From Pseudomonas sp. NCCP-436 (GTDB lineage Bacteria > Pseudomonadota > Gammaproteobacteria > Pseudomonadales > Pseudomonadaceae): 64,000 bases of DNA. The stretch spans positions 124,001-188,000 of the forward strand of contig NZ_BPLZ01000005.1 of assembly GCF_019656335.1 (NCBI RefSeq). The letters are read 5' to 3'. Position numbers and translations under genes: made by a program. Within the stretch, counting starts at the first letter, position 1. Each line of letters begins with the position of its first letter. Below are positions 36,242 to 46,423 of this stretch, piece after piece. The notes under the pieces were generated by a model. That model was not told the DNA's origin. It searched no databases and saw only the letters and a list, made by a program, of their open reading frames with translations.

Positions 36242-36988
36242 TCAGCCAGCGCGCCATTCACTCAGTCGCGAACGCAGCCGGGCAGCACACTGGCTATGCA
36301 ACTGACTCACACGCGATTCGCTGACCCCCAGCACTTCACCGATTTCCTTTAAGTTCAGCTCTTCATCGTAATACAGTGCCAGCACGAGCCGTTCACGCTC
36401 CGGCAAACCGGCAATGGCCTCGGCCAAGGCCGCCTGAAAGCGTTCATCTTCAAGTTCCCGCGAAGGTTCGAGGTGGGTGTGCCCAGCGTCTTCGTGCAAT
36501 CCGGAGTGCTCGCCGTCCTGCAGCAGGTCGTCGAAGCTGAACAGTCGGCTGCCCAAAGTGTCGCCAAGAATGCCGTAGTAATCTTCCAGACTCAATTGGA
36601 GTTCGGCCGCAACCTCATGATCTTTAGCGTCGCGACCGGTTCTTGCCTCAACGGCGCGAATCGCATCGCTGACCATACGGGTATTGCGGTGTACCGAACG
36701 CGGTGCCCAGTCGCCCTTGCGCACCTCGTCGAGCATGGCACCGCGGATACGAATACCGGCAAAGGTTTCGAAACTGGCCCCCTTGCTGGCGTCGTATTTG
36801 CGAGAGGCCTCCAGCAGACCAATCATCCCGGCCTGAATAAGATCGTCGATCAACACGCTGGCCGGCAGACGCGCCATCAAATGGTAAGCAATGCGCTTGA
36901 CCAGCGGCGCATGGCGTTCAATCAGCTGATACTGGGAATCCTGCGTGCACGCCTTGTTGTACATACGAAGTCCAGTGGCTGCTGTCAT
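36242..36988 (-). CDS. fliA: Flagellar sigma factor FliA (sigma-28)
   Basis: It directs late flagellar and chemotaxis transcription (for example fliC here). The 248-residue protein has sigma region 2 (DDLIQAGMIGLLEASRKYD, FETFAGIRIRGAMLDEVRK), region 3, and region 4 (ERLVLALYYDEELNLKEIGE and VLGVSESRVSQLHSQ). The ATG overlaps the fleN stop as ATGA and gives the expected length; the frame is open further up. Confidence 0.96.
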   Translation of the reverse strand: MTAATGLRMYNKACTQDSQYQLIERHAPLVKRIAYHLMARLPASVLIDDLIQAGMIGLLEASRKYDASKGASFETFAGIRIRGAMLDEVRKGDWAPRSVHRNTRMVSDAIRAVEARTGRDAKDHEVAAELQLSLEDYYGILGDTLGSRLFSFDDLLQDGEHSGLHEDAGHTHLEPSRELEDERFQAALAEAIAGLPERERLVLALYYDEELNLKEIGEVLGVSESRVSQLHSQCAARLRSRLSEWRAG

Positions 36989-37815
36989 AGGGTCGAGCCT
37001 GCCGTGGGTTGCTGTACCAGACGCTCGACAAAGAACTCCAGATGGCCACGGGGGTTGGCCGGCAACGGCCAGTTGTCGACCTTCTGGGCAATCGCCTTGA
37101 ACGCCAGGGCACACTTGGAACGCGGAAACGCTTCATAAACAGCACGCTGTTTCTGCACGGCCTTGCGTACGCTCTCGTCGTAAGGCACGGCCCCCACGTA
37201 CTGCAGGGCAACGTCAAGGAAACGATCCGTCACCTTGGTCAGCTTAGCAAAGAGATTGCGCCCTTCCTGGGGGCTGTGCGCCATGTTCGCCAGCACCCGG
37301 AAACGGCTGATGCCGTGATCACGATTGAGTAGTTTGATCAGCGCATAAGCGTCGGTAATGGAGGTCGGCTCATCACACACCACAATGAGAATTTCCTGCG
37401 CCGCACGGACGAAACTGACCACTCCGTCGCCAATGCCGGCGGCAGTATCGATCACCAGTACGTCGAGGTTCTCGCTGATGTCACTGAAGGCTTGGATCAA
37501 TCCGGCATGCTGCATCGGTGTCAGGCTGACCATGCTCTGCGTACCGGAGGCCGCCGGCACGATTCGAATGCCGCCCGGCCCCTGCAGCAGCACGTCGCGC
37601 AGGTCGCATTCACCGGCGATCACATCAGCCAGCGTGCGTTTAGGCGTCAGCCCGAGCAGCACATCGACATTGGCCAGACCAAGGTCCGCGTCCAGCAGCA
37701 TTACCCGGCGCCCCAGATCAGCCAGGGCCAGGGACAGATTGACCGACACATTGGTCTTGCCGACGCCACCCTTGCCGCCAGTCACCGCGATAACCTGTAC
37801 GGGATGCATACCCAT
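36985..37815 (-). CDS. fleN: Flagellar number regulator FleN (FlhG)
   Basis: This MinD-like ATPase limits flagellar number and restrains FleQ. The product has 276 residues: VIAVTGGKGGVGKTNVSVNL (deviant Walker A about 13-21), MLLDADLGLANVDVLLGL, and DVLVIDTAAGIGDGVVSFV. I took ATG 37815 (MGMHPVQV); two methionines later or a few codons earlier are possible. It is followed by fliA with a 4-base overlap. Confidence 0.95.
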   Translation of the reverse strand: MGMHPVQVIAVTGGKGGVGKTNVSVNLSLALADLGRRVMLLDADLGLANVDVLLGLTPKRTLADVIAGECDLRDVLLQGPGGIRIVPAASGTQSMVSLTPMQHAGLIQAFSDISENLDVLVIDTAAGIGDGVVSFVRAAQEILIVVCDEPTSITDAYALIKLLNRDHGISRFRVLANMAHSPQEGRNLFAKLTKVTDRFLDVALQYVGAVPYDESVRKAVQKQRAVYEAFPRSKCALAFKAIAQKVDNWPLPANPRGHLEFFVERLVQQPTAGSTL

Positions 37816-37903
37816 GTTTTTCCTACACCTTGTCTTACTTCGCCTTGGCCATCTGGCCGTTCTCACCCGCCTTGTCCGCAGGAGATTTTTCAGCAGTAGC
37901 CTT

Positions 37904-39217
37904 TTAGCCGGCTCGTGCCGGCTTCTGATAGAGCCCGGCAAACAGTTGCGCCATGGTCTCCTCGCTCGGCTCCTCGGCAGCCTGCAATCCCACGGCACGG
38001 CTGACCAGCTGATGACTGCGGGGCACCTGCAGATCATCCGGAATACGCGGCCCATCCGTGACATAGGCTACCGGCAGATGCTGGCCTATAGCCAGACCCA
38101 AAACTTCACCCAGACTCACTGCTTCGTCCAGCTTGGTCAGTATGCAACCTGCCAGACCACAGCGCTTATAGCTATGGTACGCGGCCTTGAGCACCTGAGT
38201 CTGGCTGGTTGCTGCCAGCACCAGATAATTCTTCGCCTTGATGCGCGCCGATGCCAGACTTTCCAACTGCAGGCGCAGAGCCGGATCACTGCTCGGCAGA
38301 CCGGCGGTATCGATCAGTACCAAACGCTTTTTCGCCAGCGGAGCCAGCACCTGTAACAGTGACTGACCGGGATCCATCTGGACCACCGGTACGCCAAGAA
38401 TGCGCCCCAGGGTCTTGAGCTGCTCCTGGGCACCAATACGGTAGCTATCCATGCTGACCAGAGCCACCTGCTGTGAGCCGTACTTAAGGACATAGCGAGC
38501 CGCCAGCTTTGCCAGGGTGGTGGTCTTGCCCATACCGGCCGGCCCTACCAGAGCAATCACTCCGCCCTCTTCCAGCGGTTCAACCTTAGGCGTCCTGATT
38601 GCATGGGCCAAATGCGCCAGCAGCAAACGCCAGGCCTGCCGCGGCTCGGCCACGCCGCCCACCTGATTCAGCAGATGTTGCGACAGCTCGGCTGAAAACC
38701 CCATGCGCTGCAGACGGCGCCACAGACTGGCCTGTTGCGGACGATGGCTCTGCAGCTGTCCCCAGGCAATAGAGCCCAGCTGTACCTCGATCAGCTCCCG
38801 AAGGCCATTGAGTTCAAAACGCATGGCCTCCAGTGCCGCTGGATCAACCGAAGGCGCCGCCGGCTGTGGAGTCGGCTCGGCGGGACGCTGTGCCCGAACC
38901 GGCGTTACCGGCAACTCCGGGGCCAGTAGGGATTCGTTGGCGAACAACTGGCGGTCCTTGAGCGCACTCTGCTCGGCACGCAGGGCCAGCTCTGCCTGCG
39001 CTCCAGCAATACGCGCCTGGGTCTTGCGCAGTTCGGCCTCCAGAGCCGGATTGGGACGCACCGGAGCAGGCGCCACCTGATAATCCAGCGCTGCAGTCAA
39101 CTCCACTCCACCGGCCACACGACGGTTGCCGATGATCGCGGCATCAGCACCCAGCTCGTCACGCACCAGTTTCATGGCAGTTCGCATATCGGCGGCGAAG
39201 AAGCGTTTGACCTGCAT
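37904..39217 (-). CDS. flhF: Flagellar GTPase FlhF
   Basis: This SRP-type GTPase sets the polar site of the flagellum. The 437-residue protein has a basic N terminus (MQVKRFFAADMRTAMKLVRD), a variable Pro/Ala-rich B region (about 45-165), then the NG domain with GPAGMGKTTTLAKLAARYV (P-loop about 225-233), MDSYRIGAQEQLKTLGRIL, LIDTAGLPSSDP and LTKLDEAVSLGEVL. It lies between flhA and fleN, as in other polar flagellates. Confidence 0.96.
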   Translation of the reverse strand: MQVKRFFAADMRTAMKLVRDELGADAAIIGNRRVAGGVELTAALDYQVAPAPVRPNPALEAELRKTQARIAGAQAELALRAEQSALKDRQLFANESLLAPELPVTPVRAQRPAEPTPQPAAPSVDPAALEAMRFELNGLRELIEVQLGSIAWGQLQSHRPQQASLWRRLQRMGFSAELSQHLLNQVGGVAEPRQAWRLLLAHLAHAIRTPKVEPLEEGGVIALVGPAGMGKTTTLAKLAARYVLKYGSQQVALVSMDSYRIGAQEQLKTLGRILGVPVVQMDPGQSLLQVLAPLAKKRLVLIDTAGLPSSDPALRLQLESLASARIKAKNYLVLAATSQTQVLKAAYHSYKRCGLAGCILTKLDEAVSLGEVLGLAIGQHLPVAYVTDGPRIPDDLQVPRSHQLVSRAVGLQAAEEPSEETMAQLFAGLYQKPARAG

Positions 39218-39228
39218 GACCCTTTACC

Positions 39229-41364
39229 TCAGTTCTGGCCCACGGTAGCGACTATGGTGACCTGCTTGTTATCCGGAATTTCCTGGTAGGCCAGCACATG
39301 AATGCTAGGCACCGAGAGCCGCGCAAAGCGCGACAACATCGCCCGGATCGGACCGGCCACCAGCAGGATCACCGGCTTGCCGAGCATTTCCTGGCGCTGC
39401 GCCGCTTCCACTAGGGAACGCTGCAGCTTCTCGGCCATCCCTGGCTCAAGGAGGATGCCCTCCTCACTGCCCTGACCGGCCTTCTGCAGGCTATTTAGCA
39501 ATATCTGTTCCAACCTTGGCTCCAAGGTAATCACAGGCAGCTCCGGCTCTAGTCCCACAATGCCTTGGACGATTGCACGGGCCAGTGCCACGCGAACTGC
39601 AGCGACCATCGCGGCGGGATCTTGACTCTTCGGCACCACGCTGGCGATCGCTTCGGCAATGGTGCGGATGTCGCGCACCGGCACCTGCTCGGCAAGCAGC
39701 GCCTGCAGCACCTTGAGCAGAGTCGACAGCGACACCAGTCCCGGCACCAACTCCTCGGCCAGCTTGGGCGAGCTTTTGGCCAGCAGTTGCATCAGTTGCT
39801 GCACTTCCTCGTGGCCCAGCAGTTCATGAGTGTGCTTGTGCAACACCTGATTGAGGTGGGTGGCGACCACGGTACTGGCGTCTACCACGGTATAACCAAG
39901 CGATTGGGCTTGATCACGCTGACCCGGATCGATCCAAATGGCCTCCAGACCGAATGCCGGATCCTTGGCGGAAATACCATTGAGCGTGCCAAATACCTGT
40001 CCCGGATTGATGGCCAATTCCCGATCCGGATAAACCTCGGCCTCAGCCACGCACACCCCCATCAGAGTCAGGCGATAGGCATTGGGCGCCAGATCAAGGT
40101 TGTCGCGAATATGTACTGAGGGCATCAGAAAGCCCATTTCCTGCGACAGCTTCTTGCGTACGCCCTTGATCCGCGCCAACAACTGTCCGCCCTGATTGCG
40201 GTCAACCAAGGGGATCAGGCGGTAACCCACTTCAAGGCCGACCATATCCACCGGCGTCACATCGTCCCAACCCAGCTCCTTGACCTCCTGCGCCTTCTGA
40301 GCCGGCAGCAGCTCCTGCTGGCGCTGTACCTCCTGCCGCTCCTGCTCCTCGGCACGACGCTTCTTGTCAGCGATCCAGTAAGCACCACCGGCCGCCACCA
40401 AACCCAAGCCGATAAAGGAAACGTGCGGCATGCCGGGCACCAGCCCCATGGTAATCAGAATGATCGAGGCCACGGCCAGTGCGCGCGGCGACGCGAACAT
40501 CTGCCGATTGACCTGCTGGCCCATATCCTCGGAATTGGATACCCGGGTCACCATGATTGCCGCCGCGGTGGACAGCAACAGAGAAGGAATCTGCGCCACC
40601 AGACCGTCGCCAATCACCAGCAGGGCGTAGATCTGACTGGCGTCGGAAAAACCCAGCCCATGCTGAAGCATGCCGATGGCCATGCCACCGATCAGGGTGA
40701 CGAACATGATCAGCAGACCGGCGATGGCGTCGCCGCGAACAAACTTGCTGGCACCATCCATGGAACCGTAGAAGTCGGCCTCCTGAGCCACTTCAGAACG
40801 GCGCTTGCGAGCCTCGTCCTGATCAATCAGGCCGGCGTTAAGGTCTGCATCGATAGCCATCTGCTTACCAGGCATGGCGTCAAGGGTGAAGCGCGCGCTG
40901 ACTTCGGAAATCCGTCCGGCACCCTTGGTGACGACCACGAAGTTGATGATAACCAGGATGGCGAAGACCACCACACCGACCACGTAGTTACCGCCGATCA
41001 CCACCTCACCGAAGGCCTGGATCACCTTGCCCGCGGCGTGCGGGCCTTCCTGGCCGTGCAGCAGCACGACGCGAGTTGAGGCGACGTTGAGCGCCAGGCG
41101 CAACAGGGTGGCCACCAGCAGGATGGTGGGGAATACGGCGAAGTCCAGCGGGCGTAGCGCGTAGACGGCGACCAGCAGCACGACGATGGACAAGGCGATG
41201 TTGAACGTGAACAGGGTGTCGAGCAGCAGCGGCGGGATTGGCAGCGTGACCATGCCCAGCAGCGCCAGCAGCAGCAGCGGGATGCCCAGGCTGCCCTGAC
41301 GCAGACCCGTCAGATTGCCCCTTACGTCCCCGATGATTTGCGAGCGATTGATGTTGAATGCCAC
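39229..41364 (-). CDS. flhA: Flagellar export gate protein FlhA
   Basis: This is the main export-gate subunit and substrate-docking platform. It has 711 residues: about eight membrane helices over the first 330, the conserved cytoplasmic loop VTKGAGRISEVSARFTLDAM and PGKQMAIDADLNAGLIDQ, then a large soluble C-terminal domain (GYRLIPLVDRNQGGQLL, ATHLNQVLHKHTHELLGHEE). A sigma-54-like promoter stands 59 bases upstream. Confidence 0.97.
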   Translation of the reverse strand: MAFNINRSQIIGDVRGNLTGLRQGSLGIPLLLLALLGMVTLPIPPLLLDTLFTFNIALSIVVLLVAVYALRPLDFAVFPTILLVATLLRLALNVASTRVVLLHGQEGPHAAGKVIQAFGEVVIGGNYVVGVVVFAILVIINFVVVTKGAGRISEVSARFTLDAMPGKQMAIDADLNAGLIDQDEARKRRSEVAQEADFYGSMDGASKFVRGDAIAGLLIMFVTLIGGMAIGMLQHGLGFSDASQIYALLVIGDGLVAQIPSLLLSTAAAIMVTRVSNSEDMGQQVNRQMFASPRALAVASIILITMGLVPGMPHVSFIGLGLVAAGGAYWIADKKRRAEEQERQEVQRQQELLPAQKAQEVKELGWDDVTPVDMVGLEVGYRLIPLVDRNQGGQLLARIKGVRKKLSQEMGFLMPSVHIRDNLDLAPNAYRLTLMGVCVAEAEVYPDRELAINPGQVFGTLNGISAKDPAFGLEAIWIDPGQRDQAQSLGYTVVDASTVVATHLNQVLHKHTHELLGHEEVQQLMQLLAKSSPKLAEELVPGLVSLSTLLKVLQALLAEQVPVRDIRTIAEAIASVVPKSQDPAAMVAAVRVALARAIVQGIVGLEPELPVITLEPRLEQILLNSLQKAGQGSEEGILLEPGMAEKLQRSLVEAAQRQEMLGKPVILLVAGPIRAMLSRFARLSVPSIHVLAYQEIPDNKQVTIVATVGQN

Positions 41365-41422
41365 TTGCCCACCCCAGACAGTTCAATCTTTTGACGCAAA
41401 GATGCGTTTCAGAATGGATATG

Positions 41423-41437
41423 GCAAGAAGTGTTCCA
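41423..41437 (-). promoter_or_regulatory. Sigma-54 (RpoN) promoter of flhA-flhF-fleN-fliA
   Basis: On the minus strand TGGAACACTTCTTGC has GG and GC ten bases apart and TTGC at -12 (consensus TGGCACG-N4-TTGC), 59 bases before flhA. Confidence 0.7.
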
Positions 41438-41502
41438 CAACGACACAGTAGCCAGATTCACGCCGCAAGAAAGCCTTTCGCGACGCCAGGAGCCGCCGTT
41501 TC

Positions 41503-42636
41503 TCAGTCGCGCCGCAGATCCGGGGGAATGGGCAGATCGGGCAGCGGCCCCGGGCGCTTGCCCTTACCGGCGCGGTACTGTCGCACCTGATAGACGTAAG
41601 CCAGCACCTGCGCCACGGCCAGGTACAGACCGGCCGGAATCTCCTGATCGAGCTCGGTGGAATAGAACACTGCACGGGCCAGTGCCGGCGACTCCAGCAC
41701 CATCACCTGGTGTTCCTGGGCAATTTCGCGAATTTTCAGCGCCAGGAAGTCGCCACCCTTGGCCAGCAGCACCGGCGCACCGCCCTTGTCCGGGTCGTAT
41801 TTAAGTGCCACCGCGAAATGGGTCGGGTTGGTAATGACCACGTCGGCCTGGGGTACTGCCTGCATCATGCGTCGTTCGGCAATTTCGCGCTGCATCTGGC
41901 GAATGCGTCCCTTGACCTCCGGCTTTCCTTCAGCGTCCTTGTGCTCGTCGCGCACCTCCTGCTTGGTCATCTTCAGCTTGTTCTTGTGACTCCAAAGCTG
42001 GAACGGTACATCCACCGCCGCGATCAGGATCAAGCCGCAGGAAAGCCAAAGTGCGCTCCAGCCGACCACCTGCAGGCTATGCATAATGGCTGACTCAAGC
42101 GGCTCGTTGGCAATGGCCAGCAGATCGTCCTGATCCATGGACAGCACCAACAGGGCCACGGCCAGAATCACCAGAAACTTGGCCAGAGCCTTGAGCAGTT
42201 CCACCAGCGCCTGAACAGAGAACATGCGCTTGAGCCCGGCAAGCGGATTCATCCGACTACCCTTGGGCTGTAGCGCCTCAAGCGAGAACAGCCAGCCGCC
42301 AATGACGATGGGGCCTACCACCGAAGCAATCAGCAGCGCGATAAAAAACGGCTGCATGGCCATCAGCACATGCTTGCCCGAGGCAAACAGGTGCAGTGCC
42401 ATACTGGCCTCACTCATCAGCACCTCTCGCGGCAAACTGAAGTTACCGCGCATCAGATCTAGCAAGGCGTTGCCTATCTGCGCCCCAAGCACCATCAGCG
42501 CGACAGTGCCGATAAGGGTCACCGCCAGGGTATTAAGCTCCTTGGAGCGAGCGATCTGACCTTTCCTGCGCGACTCCTCAAGCCGCTTGCCAGTAGGTTC
42601 CTCGCTCTTTTCGGCACCGCTTTCGGTCTCGGCCAT
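41503..42636 (-). CDS. flhB: Flagellar export switch protein FlhB
   Basis: This export-apparatus membrane protein switches substrate class after autocleavage. The 377-residue protein has four membrane helices (about 35-210) and a cytoplasmic domain with the self-cleavage site NPTH (270-273, in VVITNPTHFAVALKYDP). The tail (about 350-377) is basic and Pro-rich. It ends the fliLMNOPQR-flhB operon, starting 2 bases after fliR. Confidence 0.97.
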   Translation of the reverse strand: MAETESGAEKSEEPTGKRLEESRRKGQIARSKELNTLAVTLIGTVALMVLGAQIGNALLDLMRGNFSLPREVLMSEASMALHLFASGKHVLMAMQPFFIALLIASVVGPIVIGGWLFSLEALQPKGSRMNPLAGLKRMFSVQALVELLKALAKFLVILAVALLVLSMDQDDLLAIANEPLESAIMHSLQVVGWSALWLSCGLILIAAVDVPFQLWSHKNKLKMTKQEVRDEHKDAEGKPEVKGRIRQMQREIAERRMMQAVPQADVVITNPTHFAVALKYDPDKGGAPVLLAKGGDFLALKIREIAQEHQVMVLESPALARAVFYSTELDQEIPAGLYLAVAQVLAYVYQVRQYRAGKGKRPGPLPDLPIPPDLRRD

Positions 42637-42638
42637 GG

Positions 42639-43415
42639 CTACCTCGTGCGGGCGAAATCGCCCAACTGCTGCAGGGCTTCGCTGGCCAGCCCCTGGAACA
42701 AACTGCCGAAGTCGTAGAGGCCCACCCAGAAGATCACCAGGCCAAGCACCAGAGTCATGGGAAAGCCAATGCTGAAGATATTGAGCTGCGGCGCAGCACG
42801 AGTCATTACGCCAAAAGCCAGGTTGATGACCAAAAGCGCCGTGACCATCGGCAGGGTCAGCAGCAGCCCGGCACCAATCACCCAGCCCAGCTTACCGGCC
42901 ATGTCCCAGTAGTGAGTAAGCATCAACCCCTGGCCTGGCGGCAGGGTAACGAAGCTTTCGGCGAGAATCTCCAATACCATCAGGTGACCGTTGATGGCGA
43001 GAAACAGCAAAGTCACCAGGATCAGCATGAACTGGCCGAGTACCGGCACAGACACACCGTTTGACGGATCCACCATGGAGGCGAAACCCAGGCCCATCTG
43101 CATGGCGATAATCTGCCCGGCGACGGTAAACAGGTGGAAGAACAGCTGGAGGATGAAGCCGAACATGACGCCAATCAACACCTGCTCGGCGATCAGCAGC
43201 AGGCTGCGCAGGCTCAGGGCGTCGACCGGCGGCATCGGCGGCAGAGTCGGCACCAGCACCACACTGATGGCCAGTGCCAAATACAGACGTACGCGGGTCG
43301 GCACCAGTTGAGTACCGATGATCGGCATCACCATCAGTGTCGCCGCAATGCGAAACAGCGGCAGCAGGAACTGACCGACCCAACCGCCAATCTGCTCATT
43401 GCTCAGCTCCAGCAT
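42639..43415 (-). CDS. fliR: Flagellar export protein FliR
   Basis: This inner-membrane gate component has 258 residues and about six helices. FLLPLFRIAATLMVMPIIGT and LRSLLLIAEQVLIGVMFGFI are characteristic, followed by GLGFASMVDPSNGVSVPVLG. It packs with FliP and FliQ into the export gate; the gene lies between fliQ and flhB. Confidence 0.95.
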   Translation of the reverse strand: MLELSNEQIGGWVGQFLLPLFRIAATLMVMPIIGTQLVPTRVRLYLALAISVVLVPTLPPMPPVDALSLRSLLLIAEQVLIGVMFGFILQLFFHLFTVAGQIIAMQMGLGFASMVDPSNGVSVPVLGQFMLILVTLLFLAINGHLMVLEILAESFVTLPPGQGLMLTHYWDMAGKLGWVIGAGLLLTLPMVTALLVINLAFGVMTRAAPQLNIFSIGFPMTLVLGLVIFWVGLYDFGSLFQGLASEALQQLGDFARTR

Positions 43416-43428
43416 GACCAGGCCGGCC

Positions 43429-43698
43429 TCAACCGATCAGGTAAGGGATGTTCTGAACCAGCGTCTGGGTGTAGGCCATAAGCTGGCTAACCAGCCATGG
43501 GCCAGACCAGATCAACGTCAGCAACATCACCATCAGGCGCGGCAGAAAGCTCAGGGTCTGCTCGTTGATCTGAGTGGCGGCCTGAAACATAGCCACCAGC
43601 AGGCCCACCACCAGGCTTGGCACCACCGCCAGACCGACGATCATCACGATCAGCCAGAGCGCTTCGCGAAGCAGGTCAACCGCGATCTCAGGGGTCAT
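43429..43698 (-). CDS. fliQ: Flagellar export protein FliQ
   Basis: This two-helix gate protein of 89 residues shows the typical AVDLLREALWLIVMIVG, VGLLVAMFQAATQINEQTLS and FLPRLMVMLLTLIWSGPWLV. The length is exact for the family. Confidence 0.96.
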   Translation of the reverse strand: MTPEIAVDLLREALWLIVMIVGLAVVPSLVVGLLVAMFQAATQINEQTLSFLPRLMVMLLTLIWSGPWLVSQLMAYTQTLVQNIPYLIG

Positions 43699-43710
43699 TG
43701 GTAAACCTCG

Positions 43711-44496
43711 CTACAGGGTGCCGAAACTGGCGGCCAGAGTGCCCATGATCAGCGCCCAGCCGTCAACCAGCACGAAGAGCATGATCTTGAACGGCAGGGA
43801 AATGATCAGCGGCGAGAGCATCATCATGCCCATCGCCATGAGGATACTGGCCACCACCATGTCGATGATCAAGAACGGAATGAAGATCATGAAGCCGATC
43901 TGAAATGCGGTCTTCAGCTCGGAAGTGACGAAGGCAGGCACCAGAATACTCAGCGGCACATCCTCAACGCTAGCCAGATCCGTACGCTTGGACAGTCGCA
44001 CGAATAGCTCAAGGTCGCTCTCGCGAGTCTGCGCCAGCATGAAGTTGCGGATCGGCACTTCGGCCCGGCTCAGCGCCTCCTGTGCTGCGATTTCCTCATT
44101 GAGATAGGGCTGCAGGGCATCGGTGTTGATGCGGTCGAACACCGGAGCCATGATGAACAGTGTCAGGAACAGCGCCAGGCCAACCAGAATCTGGTTCGAC
44201 GGTGTCTGCTGCAGACCCAACGCCTGACGCAGGATAGAGAATACAATGATGATGCGGGTAAAGCTGGTCATCAGCATGACGAACGCTGGGATGAAACTCA
44301 GCGCCGTCATGATCAGCAGAATCTGCAGACTGACCGAATATTCCTGCTGGCCCTGCTCGTCGGTGGACAGGGTAATGGCCGGAATCGACAGAGGACTGCT
44401 GCCCGGCTGGATCAGCGCGCTGCCAGCCTGCGGGATGTCGGCAAAAGTCAGCGGCGAGACCAGCCCCAGCAACAGCACCAAGAGCAAGCGCAGCAT
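43711..44496 (-). CDS. fliP: Flagellar export protein FliP
   Basis: This gate protein of 261 residues has an N-terminal signal sequence ([19 protein letters not shown]) and four helices. Hallmarks are [40 protein letters not shown] and [20 protein letters not shown]. Its ATG overlaps the fliO stop by one base (TGATG). Confidence 0.97.
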   Translation of the reverse strand: MLRLLLVLLLGLVSPLTFADIPQAGSALIQPGSSPLSIPAITLSTDEQGQQEYSVSLQILLIMTALSFIPAFVMLMTSFTRIIIVFSILRQALGLQQTPSNQILVGLALFLTLFIMAPVFDRINTDALQPYLNEEIAAQEALSRAEVPIRNFMLAQTRESDLELFVRLSKRTDLASVEDVPLSILVPAFVTSELKTAFQIGFMIFIPFLIIDMVVASILMAMGMMMLSPLIISLPFKIMLFVLVDGWALIMGTLAASFGTL

Positions 44497-44924
44497 CAGG
44501 ATTTGTCCTTCTGATCCTTGCCCAGCAGCTCCATCAGGCGCTGGGCGAACTCCGGCGTGGCCGGCTCGGTATCAGCCAAATGTACCGGCTCCTTGAGAAC
44601 ATGCAGAGGCGTGATGCGCCCTGCTGAAACACCCAGCAGGATCTGCTCACTCCCCACCTGCACCAGCACCAGACGATCACGCGGGCCGAGCATTTGCGTC
44701 GCCAGCAAACGAATCACCTGGCCGCTGCGCGGGGTAAGTCCCTGCACCCGACGCAGAAGCCAGGCCAGCAGGAAGATCAGCCCTACCACCAGCAGCAGGC
44801 CCAGCAGCAGCTGGCCAAGCTGGCCGGCCGCATCACTGCCGGCCATCGGCGTTACCTTGCCACCCGGCTCGGCCGCCTGAACCAAAGCCGGTAGTACCAG
44901 CAGCCACGGAAGAAGGCGCCTCAT
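44496..44924 (-). CDS. fliO: Flagellar assembly protein FliO
   Basis: This small membrane protein helps FliP assemble. The 142-residue product has an N-terminal hydrophobic signal ([16 protein letters not shown]), one main helix ([20 protein letters not shown]) and a soluble tail with [20 protein letters not shown], the FliO family motif. Confidence 0.92.
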   Translation of the reverse strand: MRRLLPWLLVLPALVQAAEPGGKVTPMAGSDAAGQLGQLLLGLLLVVGLIFLLAWLLRRVQGLTPRSGQVIRLLATQMLGPRDRLVLVQVGSEQILLGVSAGRITPLHVLKEPVHLADTEPATPEFAQRLMELLGKDQKDKS

Positions 44925-44926
44925 GA

Positions 44927-45400
44927 TCAGCGCAGCTTCTTGATGCGTTCACTGGGACTGATCACGTCGGTCAGGCGGATGCCAAACTTCTCGTTGACCA
45001 CCACCACCTCGCCATGGGCGATCAGGGTACCGTTGACCAGCACATCGAGCGGCTCCCCGGCCAGGCGGTCAAGCTCAATCACCGAGCCCTGATTGAGCTG
45101 CAGCAGATTACGGATGGTGATATCGGTGTTGCCCACCTCCATAGAAATGGACACCGGGATATCGAGGATCACATCCAGATTCGGCCCTTCCATGCCGACC
45201 GGATGGCTGGGTGCAGGTGCTACTGCGGTGAAATCCTCCATCTGCACGCGTGGCGGCGCCGACCGCGCGGATGCAGCCTCGCCCTGCCCGGCCAGCATGG
45301 CATCGATATCGTCCTGGCTGGTGTCACCGGCCTCGGCCAAAGCTGCAGCCCATTCGTCGGCCAGCGCCTGCTCCTCGGGAGAAGTGTTTTCGTCTGCCAT
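44927..45400 (-). CDS. fliN: Flagellar motor switch protein FliN
   Basis: This C-ring subunit has 157 residues with an acidic, Ala-rich N-terminal extension (about 1-75) and the C-terminal SpoA domain (LDVILDIPVSISMEVGNTDI, LLQLNQGSVIELDRLAGEPL, LVNGTLIAHGEVVVVNEKFG). It lies between fliM and fliO. Confidence 0.96.
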   Translation of the reverse strand: MADENTSPEEQALADEWAAALAEAGDTSQDDIDAMLAGQGEAASARSAPPRVQMEDFTAVAPAPSHPVGMEGPNLDVILDIPVSISMEVGNTDITIRNLLQLNQGSVIELDRLAGEPLDVLVNGTLIAHGEVVVVNEKFGIRLTDVISPSERIKKLR

Positions 45401-45438
45401 CGTAATTCCTCGCGTAGCTCAGATGGTCGGGCAGCGCC

Positions 45439-46410
45439 TCAGCGCTGCCTCTCGACCGGTTCAAGTACCTGCAGCGCCAGATTGCCCTTGTGCGCCCCCA
45501 GCTTGACCTTAAAGGTCGGCACGCCATTGGCGCGCATCACCATGAATTCCGGCAGCTCCACCGGAATCACGTCGCCCGGCTGCATGTGCAGGATGTCGCG
45601 CAGCTTCAGTTGACGGCGCGCTACAGTGGCGGCCAGCGGCACGCTGACATCGAGAATGTCGTCGCGCAATGCCCGACTCCATCGCTCATCCTGATCATCG
45701 ACATCGGACTGGAAACCGGCATCAAGCATCTCGCGGATCGGCTCGATCATCGAGTAGGGCATGGTGATGTGCAGGTCACCACCACCACCGTCCAGCTCGA
45801 TGTGGAAAGTAGATACCACCACCACTTCACTGGGGCTGACGATGTTGGCCAGCGCCGGGTTAACTTCGGAGTTGACGTACTCGAAGTTGATGTCCATCAC
45901 CGCATGCCAGGCCTCACGCAGGTCAACGAAAGCCTGGTCGAGCACCATGCGCACCACGCGCAGCTCGGTAGGAGTGAACTCACGCCCCTCGATCTTGGCG
46001 TGGCGTCCGTCACCGCCAAAGAAATTGTCCACCAGCTTGAACACCAGCCGGGAGTCGAGAATAAAAAGGCCGGTGCCGCGCAACGGCTTCATCTTGACCA
46101 GATTGAGACTGGTGGGCACGTAGAGCGAGTGGACGTACTCGCCAAACTTCATCACCTGCACACCACCGACGGCGACATCGGCCGAGCGGCGCAGCAGATT
46201 GAACATGCTGATACGGGTATAGCGGGCGAAACGCTCGTTGATCATTTCCAGCGTTGGCATGCGTCCGCGGACGATGCGATCCTGGCTGGTCAGGTCATAC
46301 TGACGGACACTGCCGGGCTCTGCGGCATCCTCCGTCTCTACCAGCCCATCGTCGACACCATGTAGCAAGGCATCGATTTCGTCCTGGGATAGCAGGTCTT
46401 GTACGGCCAT
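45439..46410 (-). CDS. fliM: Flagellar motor switch protein FliM
   Basis: This C-ring protein receives CheY-P. The 323-residue product has the N-terminal CheY-binding peptide LLSQDEIDALLHGV, a CheC-like middle domain (LEMINERFARYTRISMFNLL, GTGLFILDSRLVFKLVDNFF) and a C-terminal SpoA domain (VPVELPEFMVMRANGVPTFK, seen as IPVELPEFMVMRANG). It begins 13 bases after fliL. Confidence 0.96.
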   Translation of the reverse strand: MAVQDLLSQDEIDALLHGVDDGLVETEDAAEPGSVRQYDLTSQDRIVRGRMPTLEMINERFARYTRISMFNLLRRSADVAVGGVQVMKFGEYVHSLYVPTSLNLVKMKPLRGTGLFILDSRLVFKLVDNFFGGDGRHAKIEGREFTPTELRVVRMVLDQAFVDLREAWHAVMDINFEYVNSEVNPALANIVSPSEVVVVSTFHIELDGGGGDLHITMPYSMIEPIREMLDAGFQSDVDDQDERWSRALRDDILDVSVPLAATVARRQLKLRDILHMQPGDVIPVELPEFMVMRANGVPTFKVKLGAHKGNLALQVLEPVERQR

Positions 46411-46423
46411 AATCGGCTCCGGG